Assembly: GCA_029266575.1 (NCBI GenBank)
Contig: JAQSWP010000003.1
Coordinates: 1 to 47,639 of the forward strand
DNA: 47,639 nt
Reading direction: 5' to 3'
Source: Alphaproteobacteria bacterium
Lineage (GTDB): Bacteria > Pseudomonadota > Alphaproteobacteria > Reyranellales > JAQSWP01
Shown: positions 34,083 to 42,674 of the stretch, piece by piece
How the letters are laid out: the number at the start of each line of letters is the position of its first letter
How positions within the stretch are numbered: position 1 is the first letter of the stretch
Program-made: the position numbers and the translations under genes
Notes under the pieces: generated by a model
What the model was told of the DNA's origin: nothing
What the model saw: only the letters and a program-made list of their open reading frames with translations
Database searches by the model: none

Positions 34083-35303
34083 CTATTTGCGACCAGTAGC
34101 GGCGGCGCCGAGCCATTCGGCGTCGACGATGCCGTTGTGTTCACCGGCGATGGGTGGACGGTTGAAGATCTCGAACTCGTAACCGGTCATGCGGATGGGA
34201 TTGGCGACGGTGCGCGTGGTGCTGCCATTGGGTAGCTCCATCTCCTGCACCAGGCCGATGGCGCGGACATGTTCGCTGTCGAGCGATTCGGAATAGTCGC
34301 AGATCGGCGCGCATGGCACGCCCGCCACTTCCAGCGCATCCAGCCACTCCTCGGCGTCGCGCTGGCGGAAGGTCGGAGCAAGGATTTCGGCCAGCAGCTT
34401 GCGATTGCGCGCACGGTCGGCCTGGATCGCGAAGCGCGGATCCTCGGCCAGATGGTCCACGCCCATGCATTTGCACAGCCGCCGCCAGAGCTGTTCGTTG
34501 CCGGCGGCGACCACGACCCATTTGTCGTCCTGGGCGAGAAACCCTTCATAGGGCGCGTTGCGCGGATGGCCCGAGCCCAGCCGCTTGGGCGCAATGCCGG
34601 TGCCCCAGAATTCGCTGGTCTGCAGAGCCGAGATCGCCAACATGCACGACAGCATCGAGCAGTCGACATTGGCGCCCTTGCCGGTTTTTTCGGCCTGGCG
34701 CAGCGCCACCACCGAGGAGCAGGCGGCGAAGACAGCAGTGCAGAAATCGGCCAGCGGCACGCCGCACTTGGCCGGCGGTCCGTCCTCGTCGCCGGTCACG
34801 CTCATGATGCCGGAGATGGCCTGGATGGCGACGTCGAAGGCGCCCTTGCCGCTGAAGGGGCCGATCTGGCCGTAGCCCGACACCGAGCAATAGACCAGAC
34901 GCGGATTGAGTTTCGACAGCGTGTCGAAGCCCAAGCCCAGCCGCGGCAGCACGCCCGGGCGAAAATTCTCGATGACGATGTCGGCCTGTGTCGCAAGCTT
35001 GCGCAAGCGTTCCAGATCGGCCGGGTTCTTCAGATCGGCGGTGATGCTGCGCTTGTTGCGGCTGACCGAGGCGAAGTTCAGGCTGTAGTCGGACTGCCCC
35101 TCTTCGCCCTTGGCGAAAGGCGGCCAGGCGCGCAGGCCCTCGCCGCCCGGCGGTTCGACCTTGACCACGTCGGCGCCCCAATCCGCCAGCACCAGACCGG
35201 CGAACGGCCCGGCCGCGAAATGGCCGAACTCCAGAACCTTTACGCCCTCAAGCGGCCGCCGCTTCTCGCTTTCGGTCGTGGTTTGATTGCGTTCCTCGGA
35301 CAT
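34083..35303 (-). CDS. Family III CoA-transferase (CaiB/formyl-CoA transferase type)
   Basis: The 406-aa protein starts at ATG 35303 with GGGAGGAAGC upstream; the track start lies within that ribosome-binding site. It shows LEFGHFAAGPFAGLVLADWG near residue 24, RNKRSITADLK near 82, IENFRPGVLPRLGLG near 111, and the catalytic Asp (about 157) in GKGAFDVAIQAISG. The family transfers CoA between carboxylic acids through an enzyme-bound anhydride. It would activate the pathway acid or recycle CoA. A short gap to the MmgE/PrpD gene and to the crotonase gene supports one operon. Confidence 0.92.
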   Translation of the reverse strand: MSEERNQTTTESEKRRPLEGVKVLEFGHFAAGPFAGLVLADWGADVVKVEPPGGEGLRAWPPFAKGEEGQSDYSLNFASVSRNKRSITADLKNPADLERLRKLATQADIVIENFRPGVLPRLGLGFDTLSKLNPRLVYCSVSGYGQIGPFSGKGAFDVAIQAISGIMSVTGDEDGPPAKCGVPLADFCTAVFAACSSVVALRQAEKTGKGANVDCSMLSCMLAISALQTSEFWGTGIAPKRLGSGHPRNAPYEGFLAQDDKWVVVAAGNEQLWRRLCKCMGVDHLAEDPRFAIQADRARNRKLLAEILAPTFRQRDAEEWLDALEVAGVPCAPICDYSESLDSEHVRAIGLVQEMELPNGSTTRTVANPIRMTGYEFEIFNRPPIAGEHNGIVDAEWLGAAATGRK

Positions 35304-35324
35304 GCTTCCTCCCATCGCCCGCGT

Positions 35325-36713
35325 TCAGGCCGTCTTCGCCGTCCGGCCGGCGTCGCGCCGCGCGGGCGTGTACACTGCTTGCATCAGTTCGCTGAGATCG
35401 TCGACTTGCTCGAGGTTGGACAGACCGTCGAACAGCCGCGCCGCATCGATCGCCTTGCCCGCCGCCGCGCCATAGGACATGCAGTCCTGAAACTTCTCGG
35501 CCACGTCGCGATCGCTCAGGGGCGCCGAGGTCGAGCCGGGAATGGCCGCGATGGTCCGCTGTAGCTGACCGTTGCCGGTCTCGATCAGCACAGTAGCGGG
35601 CGACAGGAATCCGGGATTGCCTTCGTCGATTTCGATTTCGATCCGCTCGAGCAGCGACTGCACCTTCCGCTCCAGCACGCGTGCCGGCAACAGATCGCGC
35701 AGCTTCAATTCGCGCCGCAGCAGCGCGCAGGCAACGGAGTATTTGACGCTGAACTGGGCGGCGACCTGCAGATTGCCGCTGGGATCGAACTCGCCGCCCA
35801 CGACTTGCTGCATGTAGGGCGTGATCCGCACCCGCACCCGCTTCAGATCGGCGGCGGCGATTTCATGCTCGCGCGCCAGGTCGATGGCGGCCTGGATGGC
35901 GGCGTGATTGCAGGCGCAGCTGGGGAATTTCTTGATGCCGGTGTTGAGAACCTCGTAACGCTCGCCCAGCCCGTCCATCAGCACTTCGGGATCCCCGGCT
36001 TCAAAAGCGGCGTAGTAGCCGGCCTGGCCCTCGAAAGCGCCAGCCGGACCTGTGACGCCGCGCCGCGCGAGCTCGGCGGCCAGCACACCGCTGCGGGCGG
36101 CGAAGGCCGACTGCATGCGCTTGGCGAGCGTGCGCTCCAGCACCGCCTGAATCGTGCCGCTGGCCTGGCACAGCGCCAGGCCGAGCGCGTTGCGCACCTG
36201 CTCCTGATTGAGGCCCAGCATAATCGCAGCGGCAGCGGCAGCGCCGAAGGTGCCGTTGGTCGACGTCACGAACCACGCCGCGTTGCGCCCTGTCGACATC
36301 GCCATCCGGCACATCAGATCGCCGCCGACGATAATTGCCGTGATCAGGTCGCGGCCGGAGCGCTTCTCGCGCTCGCCCAGCGCCATCGCCGCCGGCAAGG
36401 TGACGATCTCGGGATGGATGACGCCATCGAAATGCAGGCTGTCGTAATCCAGCGCGGCGGCGAAAGTGCCGTTGGCCAGCGCCGCACCCATGGCGGACGT
36501 GCGTTCGCCGGTCGACCACAGCGTAGCGTGCGGGGCGGCGCCGTCGGCCAGCACCGTGTCGGCGATCTCCGTGCAGCCCGGTTCAGCAGCGCCGGCATAG
36601 CCGGTGCCGATCGTGTCCATGATCAGCCGCTTGGCAGCAGCGATCGCGGGCGCGGGCAGATCCTCGTAGCCGATCGAAGCGACATGGCGCGCCAGCTGGT
36701 CGGAAATCGACAT
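35325..36713 (-). CDS. MmgE/PrpD family protein
   Basis: The 462-aa product fits the MmgE/PrpD family (2-methylcitrate dehydratase, cis-aconitate decarboxylase and unassigned relatives): IMDTIGTGYAGA near residue 31, GALANGTFAAALDYDSLHFDG near 75, HPEIVTLPAAMALGE near 97, and a C-terminal half with KKFPSCACNHAAIQAAIDLA near 260, where the family has a conserved KxYPxC region. AGGAGG precedes the ATG. The fold does water elimination or decarboxylation on polycarboxylates, without an iron-sulfur cluster. Co-transcription with CoA-transferase and crotonase genes suggests a hydroxy-di- or tricarboxylate intermediate. Confidence 0.88.
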   Translation of the reverse strand: MSISDQLARHVASIGYEDLPAPAIAAAKRLIMDTIGTGYAGAAEPGCTEIADTVLADGAAPHATLWSTGERTSAMGAALANGTFAAALDYDSLHFDGVIHPEIVTLPAAMALGEREKRSGRDLITAIIVGGDLMCRMAMSTGRNAAWFVTSTNGTFGAAAAAAIMLGLNQEQVRNALGLALCQASGTIQAVLERTLAKRMQSAFAARSGVLAAELARRGVTGPAGAFEGQAGYYAAFEAGDPEVLMDGLGERYEVLNTGIKKFPSCACNHAAIQAAIDLAREHEIAAADLKRVRVRITPYMQQVVGGEFDPSGNLQVAAQFSVKYSVACALLRRELKLRDLLPARVLERKVQSLLERIEIEIDEGNPGFLSPATVLIETGNGQLQRTIAAIPGSTSAPLSDRDVAEKFQDCMSYGAAAGKAIDAARLFDGLSNLEQVDDLSELMQAVYTPARRDAGRTAKTA

Positions 36714-36761
36714 TACCGCCCTCCTCCTATTGGCCGGACCGAAGCCGCGTCGTGTATCGGC

Positions 36762-37622
36762 TCAGAACGGCGCATCGCCGTCGATCTGTACCCGCCGCAT
36801 GCGGCGCAGCTCCGAATAGTCGTCGAGCGCGTAATGCTGGGTGCAGCGATTGTCCCAGATCGCCAGCGACCCCGCCTCCCAGCGGAAACGGCATTGAAAT
36901 TCAGGACGGCCCAGATGCTCGAACAGACCCTGCAGGATGCTGCGGCTCTCCACCTCCGGCACGCCGACGATGGACTGGGTATAGCCGGAATTGACGAAGA
37001 TCAGCTTGCGGCCAGTGACCGGGTGGGTGCGGATGACGGGATGCATCACCGCCTTGTCGACAACCACGCCTTCGTTGCGCAGCGTGCCGTCGGCGGCGTA
37101 GAGCTTGCGCACCAGCGAATTGTCGTGCATCGCCTTGAGGCCGGAGAGATACGACTTCATCGCCTCGGACAAGCCATCGTAGGCGGCGTACATGCTGGCC
37201 CACATCGTGTCGCCGCCAACCGACGGCACTATCTCGGCATAGAGCAGCGAACCCAGTGGCGGGCGCTCGTAGTCGGTATTGTCGGCATGCCATAGCGCGC
37301 CGATCGCCTTCTTGCTGCCGTCGTTCTCCAGCAGCGAGACGTCCTCGTAGCCGTCGTACATTTTCAGCTTCTTCGAATAGGCCGGCGTGCCGAAGCGCAG
37401 CGCCAGATCGCGATGCTGCTCGGTGGAAAGTTTCTGGTCGCGGAAGAAGATCACCTGCCAGGTGAGGAAGGTTTCCTCAATGGCGGCGAACAGCGCATCG
37501 TCGACGCCGCGCGACAGATCGACATCGAGGATCTCCGCGCCGATCACGGGGGTGAGCGGCCTGATAGCAAGCGCGCGGGTTTGCGGCCGCAGTGCAAGCG
37601 ACGTCGTTGCATGAATACCCAT
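36762..37622 (-). CDS. TauD/TfdA-like alpha-ketoglutarate-dependent dioxygenase
   Basis: The 286-aa protein (ATG 37622, with GAGGGAGGGCGCG upstream) has the Fe(II) site: H112 and D114 in ALWHADNTDY and the distal H263 in CTQHYALDDY, with the 2-oxoglutarate-binding Arg in ELRRMRRVQI near 274. VDLSRGVDDALFAAIEE near residue 34 and DTMWASMYAAYDGL near 138 are typical of TauD. The family hydroxylates taurine, alkyl sulfates, phenoxy acids and others next to a heteroatom. Here it opens an operon of CoA enzymes, so it may release a carboxylic acid or aldehyde from a heteroatom-bearing substrate. No sulfonate-transport genes are present. Confidence 0.9.
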   Translation of the reverse strand: MGIHATTSLALRPQTRALAIRPLTPVIGAEILDVDLSRGVDDALFAAIEETFLTWQVIFFRDQKLSTEQHRDLALRFGTPAYSKKLKMYDGYEDVSLLENDGSKKAIGALWHADNTDYERPPLGSLLYAEIVPSVGGDTMWASMYAAYDGLSEAMKSYLSGLKAMHDNSLVRKLYAADGTLRNEGVVVDKAVMHPVIRTHPVTGRKLIFVNSGYTQSIVGVPEVESRSILQGLFEHLGRPEFQCRFRWEAGSLAIWDNRCTQHYALDDYSELRRMRRVQIDGDAPF

Positions 37623-37651
37623 CGCGCCCTCCCTCAAGCGTCGTATCGCCG

Positions 37652-37670
37652 GGGGCCGAAAAGCGGCCCC
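37652..37670. repeat. Short GC hairpin upstream of the TauD-like gene
   Basis: GGGGCCG-AAAAG-CGGCCCC is a perfect 7-bp inverted repeat. TTTTCTT follows on the plus strand, but no plus-strand gene reads into it; on the minus strand it would lie in the leader of the TauD-like operon. Role unknown. Confidence 0.4.
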
Positions 37671-37750
37671 TGCAGGCCTTTTCTTACTGCGCTTCCGGTG
37701 GCCTATTTCCGGAGCGCTGAACGTCAGTACTGCGACAATAGATAGTAAAT

Positions 37751-37813
37751 TATATCAATACCAGAGGCTCCGGCACCAAATTGTATCAATATATGGGCGG
37801 TAAAGTATCAATT
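37751..37813 (+). promoter_or_regulatory. Three tandem TATCAAT elements upstream of the TauD-like operon
   Basis: TATATCAATA (37751), TGTATCAATA (37782, inside AAATTGTATCAATAT) and AGTATCAATT (37804) lie in the same orientation, 31 and 22 bp apart, close to three and two helical turns. They lie about 130-190 bp upstream of the ATG at 37622. This is the densest copy of the motif in the window and a likely control point of the six-gene operon. Confidence 0.6.
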
Positions 37814-37851
37814 GGCATATCCCAGGCGGCCACCCGATGGTGCGACAGCGC

Positions 37852-39162
37852 CTACTGCGCGCCGGCGCCGAACAGCTTCTCGCGCATGACGCCCGGCTCG
37901 TATTGCGTGCGGAAGACGCCGCGCTTCTGCAGTTCAGGAACCACCAGATCGACGAACTCGTCGACGCTGCCCGGCAGATAGTCGGTCGTCAGCATCATGA
38001 AGCCGTCGCCGGCCTCGGCGAACGCCGCTTCCATCTGGTCGGCGATCTGCCGCGGGTTGCCGAAAATGCGCATGCCGGCCAGGCCGCAGCCATAGCGGCG
38101 TCCGGCATCGGCCAGCGTCACTTCCGGCCCGAAATCGCTGATTACCGAATCGAGAATGCCGCGGACGCCGGAGATCGCGATGTTCTCGAGCGGCTTGTCC
38201 ATCGGCAGCGAAGAGAGATCGTAGCCCAGATGCCCCGACATTAGCGACAGCCCGGCTTCGGGCGCCACGCGCGCCATCATGGCTTGCTCGCGCGCGCGTG
38301 CCGATGCCTCGTCGTCGCCTAAGATTGCGGTCAGGCCCCACAGGACCTTGACGCTTTCGGGTTTGCGCCCCGCCGCCGCCAGCGCCGCGTCGAGGCGCGC
38401 GCGATGGCTCTTCATGCCGTCGACCGAAGCGCGCACGGCGAAATGGATTTCGGTGTGCCGGGCAGCGAAAGCGGTGCCTTCGGCCGAGGCGCCGGCTTGA
38501 ATGATGGTGGGTCGGCCCTGCGGCGTGCGCGGCACGCTGAGCGGGCCGGCGCAGCGGAAATATTTGCCGACGTGATTGATGCGATGGACCTTGTCGGGAT
38601 CGGCGAAGACGCCGGTCTCGCGGTCCATGACCACGGCGTCCGGCTCCCAGCTGTTCCACAGCTTGTTGCAGACTTCCATGTACTCCTCGGCGCGCTCGTA
38701 GCGCGCCTTGTGGTCGAGCACATCGTCGCGGCCGAAATTCGCCGCTTCGCTGCGGCTGAACCCGGCGACGACGTTCCAGCCAATGCGCCCGTCGGTCAAA
38801 TCGTCGAGCGTGGCGAACAGGCGCGCCAGGTAATAAGGCTCCATGTAGCTGGTGTTGGCGGTCAGGCCGAAGCAGAGATTGGTCGTCACCCGGCTCATGA
38901 TCGGAATCAGCAGCGACGCATCGCTGCGGGGAAACTGCAGTCCGTACTTGATCGCCATCGACGGGCTGCCCTTGTACACGTCATGCAGATTGAACGTGTC
39001 GGCCAGGAACAGCATGTCGAAGCAGCCCCGCTCCAGGGTGCGGGCCAGATGCTCCCAGTACTGAGGCTTGTTGTAGCGAAAGCCGTTGAACGATTTGGGA
39101 TGCCGCCAGACCCCGATCGAATGCGGCGCCGGGGCGTGGGCGATGATTGTGGCAAGATGCAT
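37852..39162 (-). CDS. NtaA/SnaA/DszA-type LLM flavin monooxygenase
   Basis: I prefer ATG 39162 (MHLATIIAHAPAPHS); the track starts at a TTG 69 bp upstream, and neither start has a clear ribosome-binding site. The 436-aa product fits the NtaA/SnaA/DszA branch of LLM enzymes: GCFDMLFLADTF near residue 46, TAYT-like NTSYMEPYYLARLFATLDDL near 105, GRIGWNVVAGFSRSEAANFG near 130, then IIQAGASAEG near 220. Members oxidise nitrilotriacetate, EDTA, pristinamycin precursors or the sulfone of dibenzothiophene, using reduced flavin from a partner reductase. The gene stands alone between the TauD-like operon and the MocR-type regulator. It shares its strand with both. Confidence 0.87.
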   Translation of the reverse strand: MHLATIIAHAPAPHSIGVWRHPKSFNGFRYNKPQYWEHLARTLERGCFDMLFLADTFNLHDVYKGSPSMAIKYGLQFPRSDASLLIPIMSRVTTNLCFGLTANTSYMEPYYLARLFATLDDLTDGRIGWNVVAGFSRSEAANFGRDDVLDHKARYERAEEYMEVCNKLWNSWEPDAVVMDRETGVFADPDKVHRINHVGKYFRCAGPLSVPRTPQGRPTIIQAGASAEGTAFAARHTEIHFAVRASVDGMKSHRARLDAALAAAGRKPESVKVLWGLTAILGDDEASARAREQAMMARVAPEAGLSLMSGHLGYDLSSLPMDKPLENIAISGVRGILDSVISDFGPEVTLADAGRRYGCGLAGMRIFGNPRQIADQMEAAFAEAGDGFMMLTTDYLPGSVDEFVDLVVPELQKRGVFRTQYEPGVMREKLFGAGAQ

Positions 39163-39239
39163 CTGGGGAGGCACTGCAAGACTCCGATTATAGCAATGCC
39201 GGATAAAAACATAGGGTATGGATTGTTGCAATTAAATCA

Positions 39240-39280
39240 TTTGGGGCAATTCGAGCCCCAAACCCGCTTTAGAAGGCGGG
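39240..39280 (-). terminator. Two tandem hairpins between the MocR-type gene and the LLM gene
   Basis: TTTGGGGC-AATTCGA-GCCCCAAA is a perfect 8-bp inverted repeat (39240-39262). CCCGC-N8-GCGGG (39263-39280) lies directly beside it. On the minus strand the first hairpin read is followed by TTT and the second by TGATTT. They could end the MocR-type transcript or lie in the LLM leader. Confidence 0.45.
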
Positions 39281-39342
39281 ATTCCGGGCCGGGCCGGGCG
39301 ATCCTGGCGACCGGCCGGTTGGTTTCTGACAGGAGGCGGTCT

Positions 39343-40794
39343 CTAGATCGAGGTGCCGACCCGGGCGCCCTCGGCATGGAGCAGGCTGCGGATCGTGCCG
39401 AGATAGCGGGTGAAGGCCTCGTCCGAGGAGGGTGAGGTCAGGGCCAGACGCACGCCGTTCATGTCCGGGCTGACGCCTGAGATGACGAAGTTCTGCGATC
39501 CGCCGAGCGCCACGCCCTGCACCCGTGCGGCGGTGGTGAAGGCTTCCGACGTCCACATACTGGGCAGTTCGAGCCAGGCAAGCCAGCTCAAGGGGTGCGC
39601 CCTGAGTGAATAGGGCGCCAGCAACTCGCGCGCGATGGCCATGCGGCGGGCGACCAGCGCCTTCGATTCGTCGCAGATCCGCTCCAGCGCGCCGGAATCG
39701 AGCAGAGCTTTGATGACCTCGACGTTGAACATCGAGGCGTAGACGTGATGCGTCTTGATCGCCGTGTTGAGCTGCGAAGCCCAGCCGCGCGGCACCGCTA
39801 GGAACCCGACATTGACGCTGGGGCTGATCGATTTGGCGCCGCTGGTGATCAGCAGGGTCCGTTCCGGCGCCAAGGTTGCTGCCATCACGCGGCCTTTGTC
39901 GAAGGCCAAGGGCGCGGCATTGTCCTCGATGATGATCAGATCGTATTTGCGCGCGATTTCCACGATCTCGCGCAAGCGCGCTTCGCTGGTAGAGAAGCAG
40001 GTCGGATTGTGGACGATCGACTGCAAATAGAGCACGCGCCCGCCCGACTGCTTGCAGCCGAGCTCGATCGATTTCGCGATCGGGCCTTCCTCGTCGACTT
40101 CGATCGGCACCAGCGGATGGTCGTGGGCAATGGCGATATTGCGCAGACCTGCGAAGGTCAGCACCGGCGTCATCACCGGCAGCCGCCGCAGGTTTTCAGA
40201 AAACAGGATGAGATAGAGCGCCGCATGCGCGCCGCTGGTCAGCACCACGTTGTCGATATCGACCTGCAGGCCGAGGCGCGCGAACCAGTCGACGCCGACC
40301 TGGCGGAAGCGTTCGCCGACCTGCGCGCCATGCGGATGGTAGCGGCCGAGGGTGAAGTTGAAATCCTCGCTCGCCCGGCGGATTGCGTCATGCAATTCGG
40401 GCGCGAGGTTGCCGGCGCCGACATTGGGCACCGCCAGATCACCCAGCAATCCCGGCTCGACCTGCGGCTGAGCCCCGCGCGCGATCGGGCTGGCGCGGTC
40501 TTCGACATATTCGGCATCGCGCGGCAGGCGCGGCGCGGAAGCGCCACGGCGTACGAACGTGCCGCGCCCGGTTTCGCCGGAGATCAGCCCGCGCTCGGCG
40601 GCGATGGCGTAGGCGCGCGCGGTCGTGCCCGGCGTCAGCCCCAGCATCTTGGCCAGTTCGCGCTGGGTGGGAATCTGCTGCTTCTCGCGCAGCTGGCCGG
40701 ACTCGATCATCTCGACCAGGGCTTCGACGATGGCGATATAACGCGGGCCGAACTGACGGCCGATTGCCGCCACCCACTGTTCCTTATTCACCAT
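39343..40794 (-). CDS. MocR-type regulator: GntR helix-turn-helix fused to aminotransferase-like domain (second)
   Basis: The 483-aa product starts best at ATG 40794 (GCGAGGATCGG upstream). The winged helix (IPTQRELAKMLGLTPGTTARAYAIAAERG, then GRGTFV) and the aminotransferase-like domain parallel those of the protein from 11368-12831. VHNPTCFS, IIEDNAAPL and the lysine in SGAKSIS mark the PLP contacts. As in the first protein, the Tyr after the Asp is Ala and the phosphate-binding Arg position is not Arg (Asn in SVNVGF). The residue replacing Gly in NPTG is Cys here. A divergent LLM gene shares its promoter, where an AAAGCAAT-N6-ATTGCTTT repeat sits, so it probably regulates that gene and itself. 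Confidence 0.9.
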   Translation of the reverse strand: MVNKEQWVAAIGRQFGPRYIAIVEALVEMIESGQLREKQQIPTQRELAKMLGLTPGTTARAYAIAAERGLISGETGRGTFVRRGASAPRLPRDAEYVEDRASPIARGAQPQVEPGLLGDLAVPNVGAGNLAPELHDAIRRASEDFNFTLGRYHPHGAQVGERFRQVGVDWFARLGLQVDIDNVVLTSGAHAALYLILFSENLRRLPVMTPVLTFAGLRNIAIAHDHPLVPIEVDEEGPIAKSIELGCKQSGGRVLYLQSIVHNPTCFSTSEARLREIVEIARKYDLIIIEDNAAPLAFDKGRVMAATLAPERTLLITSGAKSISPSVNVGFLAVPRGWASQLNTAIKTHHVYASMFNVEVIKALLDSGALERICDESKALVARRMAIARELLAPYSLRAHPLSWLAWLELPSMWTSEAFTTAARVQGVALGGSQNFVISGVSPDMNGVRLALTSPSSDEAFTRYLGTIRSLLHAEGARVGTSI

Positions 40795-40914
40795 CCGATC
40801 CTCGCCAAGCATCCTGCGCGTTCGGAACGGCGGCTCTGTCGTTTCAAAAGACGGACGATCTCGCTCATGGGCGCCTCAGGTATCGCGGACATCGCCTGAT
40901 ATCAAGCCTTGCCA

Positions 40915-40936
40915 AAAGCAATGGTACAATTGCTTT
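40915..40936. promoter_or_regulatory. Inverted repeat in the divergent MocR / LLM promoter
   Basis: AAAGCAAT-GGTACA-ATTGCTTT is a perfect 8-bp inverted repeat 50 bp upstream of the LLM start at 40985 and 121 bp from the MocR-type start. Its centre reads AATTGTACCATT on the minus strand, close to AATTGTATCAATT. A further ATTAATTGCTGTATT follows downstream. Confidence 0.55.
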
Positions 40937-40984
40937 ATTATTGGATTAATTGCTGTATTTTAGCGCGGACGGGAGGGAGCGGCG

Positions 40985-42118
40985 ATGAGTGTTCGACTTG
41001 GACTATTCTACCCCAACGCGAGAGCCATCCATACGATTTCCGGGCAGGTTGCCGCCAGGAACCCCGATGTGCTCGACATCAAGAGCCATGTGGCGGTGGC
41101 GCAGGCCTGCGAGCGGATCGGGCTGGACTACCTGTTCGTGGCCGATGCCTGGGGCGCCTACGGCCCGCTTATGTCCTCGTTCGGCCTGCAAGATCCCATG
41201 CTGCTGCCGCCGATTCTCGCCGCCTCCCTGATTGCGGTGACGGAGAAGATCCGCCTCATAACCACGCTGCACACCTCGTGGTTCGATCCACTGCAATACG
41301 TGCGCATCGGCGGCACGCTCGATCAGTTGAGCGGCGGGCGCTGGGGCATGAACATGGTCTCCGGTGCGGGCTTCGCCACCTCGATCACGGGCGGACCGGT
41401 CGATCTCTCGCATGACGGGCGCTACGATCGGGCGCGCGAATTCGTCGAGGTCATGACGCAAGCCTGGTCGACGGGCAAAGTCGATTTCGACGGCGAGCAT
41501 TTCCGCATCCATGGCGCCATCGTCGGTCCAGGCACGGTGCAGCAGCCGCGCCCGTTTTTGGTGAGCGCCGGCGCCTCCGATGCCGGGCGCGATTTCGCCG
41601 GCCATTATGCCGACTGCATCTTCATGCCCGGACGCACGCCCAAGGAGGAGCTCAAGACGCGCGTCGCCGACATTCGCCGCATCGCCACCGCGGCCGGCCG
41701 ACCGGCAGACGCGATCAAGGTGCAGATGCATGCCAGCGTCGCGCTGCGCGACACCGCTGCGGAGGCGAAGGAATATTCCGAGTGGATCGCCCAGTCGATC
41801 GACCTGCCTGCCGTCGCCGAGTATCTCAACGCCGTGCGGGCCAATATCTCGACCTATGACGATATCTACAGCTCGCTGGGCGAGCTGCAAATGCGCGCCA
41901 TCGGCATGGTGTCCGGCGCCCGCAAGATCCATGGCGGGCCAAGCGAAGTAGCCGACGGCATCGCCCAGCTCGTCAACGAGTTCGGCTGCGATGGCGTCGC
42001 CATCAGCCTGCCCATATGGCAGCCGGAAGAGATCGAGCGCTTCGGCCGGAAGGTGCTGCCGATCCTGGAAGAGCGAGGCCTGTGGTCACATCCGAAGACG
42101 CGCGATTTCGGCTGGTAG
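40985..42118 (+). CDS. LLM-class flavin-dependent monooxygenase (paralogue of 286-1440)
   Basis: The 377-aa protein has GGGAGGGAG before its ATG. VRLGLFYPNARAIHTISG, GLDYLFVADAWGAYG near residue 49, LDQLSGGRWGMNMVSG near 116, VSAGASDAGRDFAG near 195, and the final GVAISLPIW strand repeat, in the same order and with similar spacing, the motifs of the protein from 286-1440. The same kind of reaction is expected: two-component FMNH2-dependent oxygenation. It is transcribed away from the MocR-type gene. The 556 bp after its stop hold no intact gene. Confidence 0.87.
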   Translation: MSVRLGLFYPNARAIHTISGQVAARNPDVLDIKSHVAVAQACERIGLDYLFVADAWGAYGPLMSSFGLQDPMLLPPILAASLIAVTEKIRLITTLHTSWFDPLQYVRIGGTLDQLSGGRWGMNMVSGAGFATSITGGPVDLSHDGRYDRAREFVEVMTQAWSTGKVDFDGEHFRIHGAIVGPGTVQQPRPFLVSAGASDAGRDFAGHYADCIFMPGRTPKEELKTRVADIRRIATAAGRPADAIKVQMHASVALRDTAAEAKEYSEWIAQSIDLPAVAEYLNAVRANISTYDDIYSSLGELQMRAIGMVSGARKIHGGPSEVADGIAQLVNEFGCDGVAISLPIWQPEEIERFGRKVLPILEERGLWSHPKTRDFGW

Positions 42119-42266
42119 GCGAGATCGCGCGATCGATCCGAACCGCATGCGGGCGAGGAAGAAGCATTGAATCTGCAGGCCGGTCCCCTTTAGCGTGATC
42201 CGGGCCGGTTATCCGGCTTCCGGCCCGCCTGGCAGATCCCATTCGACCACCGCCAGCTCTGCGCGT

Positions 42267-42494
42267 GACTTGGGCAACGATTACAGACGTCTTTCCGCTA
42301 CCTGCGGCAGCCACAACAAGATTTCGGTCTTCGTCGACCACGACTGCTCGCCGCTGTTTGTCCGTTAATGGTTTGGTTTCGCCGCTGTCAAAGAGGCCTT
42401 TTGACCAAATCGTCTCTTGTTCGATAAACCTAATATATGCTGCCTTTCGGATTTCGGACGCTCTCTCATGAAAGCGAGAAACCCCACCGATCAT
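42267..42494 (-). pseudogene. Fragment of a UvrD/Rep-type DNA helicase (Walker A region)
   Basis: In the minus-strand ORF from 42629, the part up to about residue 121 reads FIEQETIWSKGLFDSGETKP, then LTDKQRRAVVVDEDRNLVV and AAAGSGKTSVIVAQ. This is the Q-motif and Walker A region of superfamily I helicases such as helicase IV. After that the frame has no helicase sequence (RRAGGGRMGSARRAG), and the rest of the enzyme is absent. The surrounding 42119-42674 stretch looks less GC-rich than its neighbours. It is most likely debris from a mobile or defence element that once stood here. Confidence 0.6.
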
Positions 42495-42674
42495 TCTTGC
42501 TTCGCGAGTTTCGTCAGAGAACTCGGCCAGTAAGGTGGTACAACTTTTACGAGGGCTTGGGCACCGACTTCCAAAGCGAGGTGCATGCTCATGCAGATAT
42601 AACGTGGGGATCACTGAGGGCGCGGACACCAGCCATCAAGCAATCAAAACGCGTGTGAGCTACATAGCTAGCGA

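Noticed and set aside
39240-39285. tRNA-like look: an anticodon-arm-like and T-arm-like pair of stems
   Set aside because: The loop sequence does not fit TTCRANY with a paired stem, the first stem has an 8-base loop, and no acceptor stem or CCA-end region can be placed.
42003-42266. C-terminal part of the helicase-fragment ORF as coding sequence
   Set aside because: After the Walker A region the frame has no helicase sequence and overlaps the end of the LLM gene in antisense.
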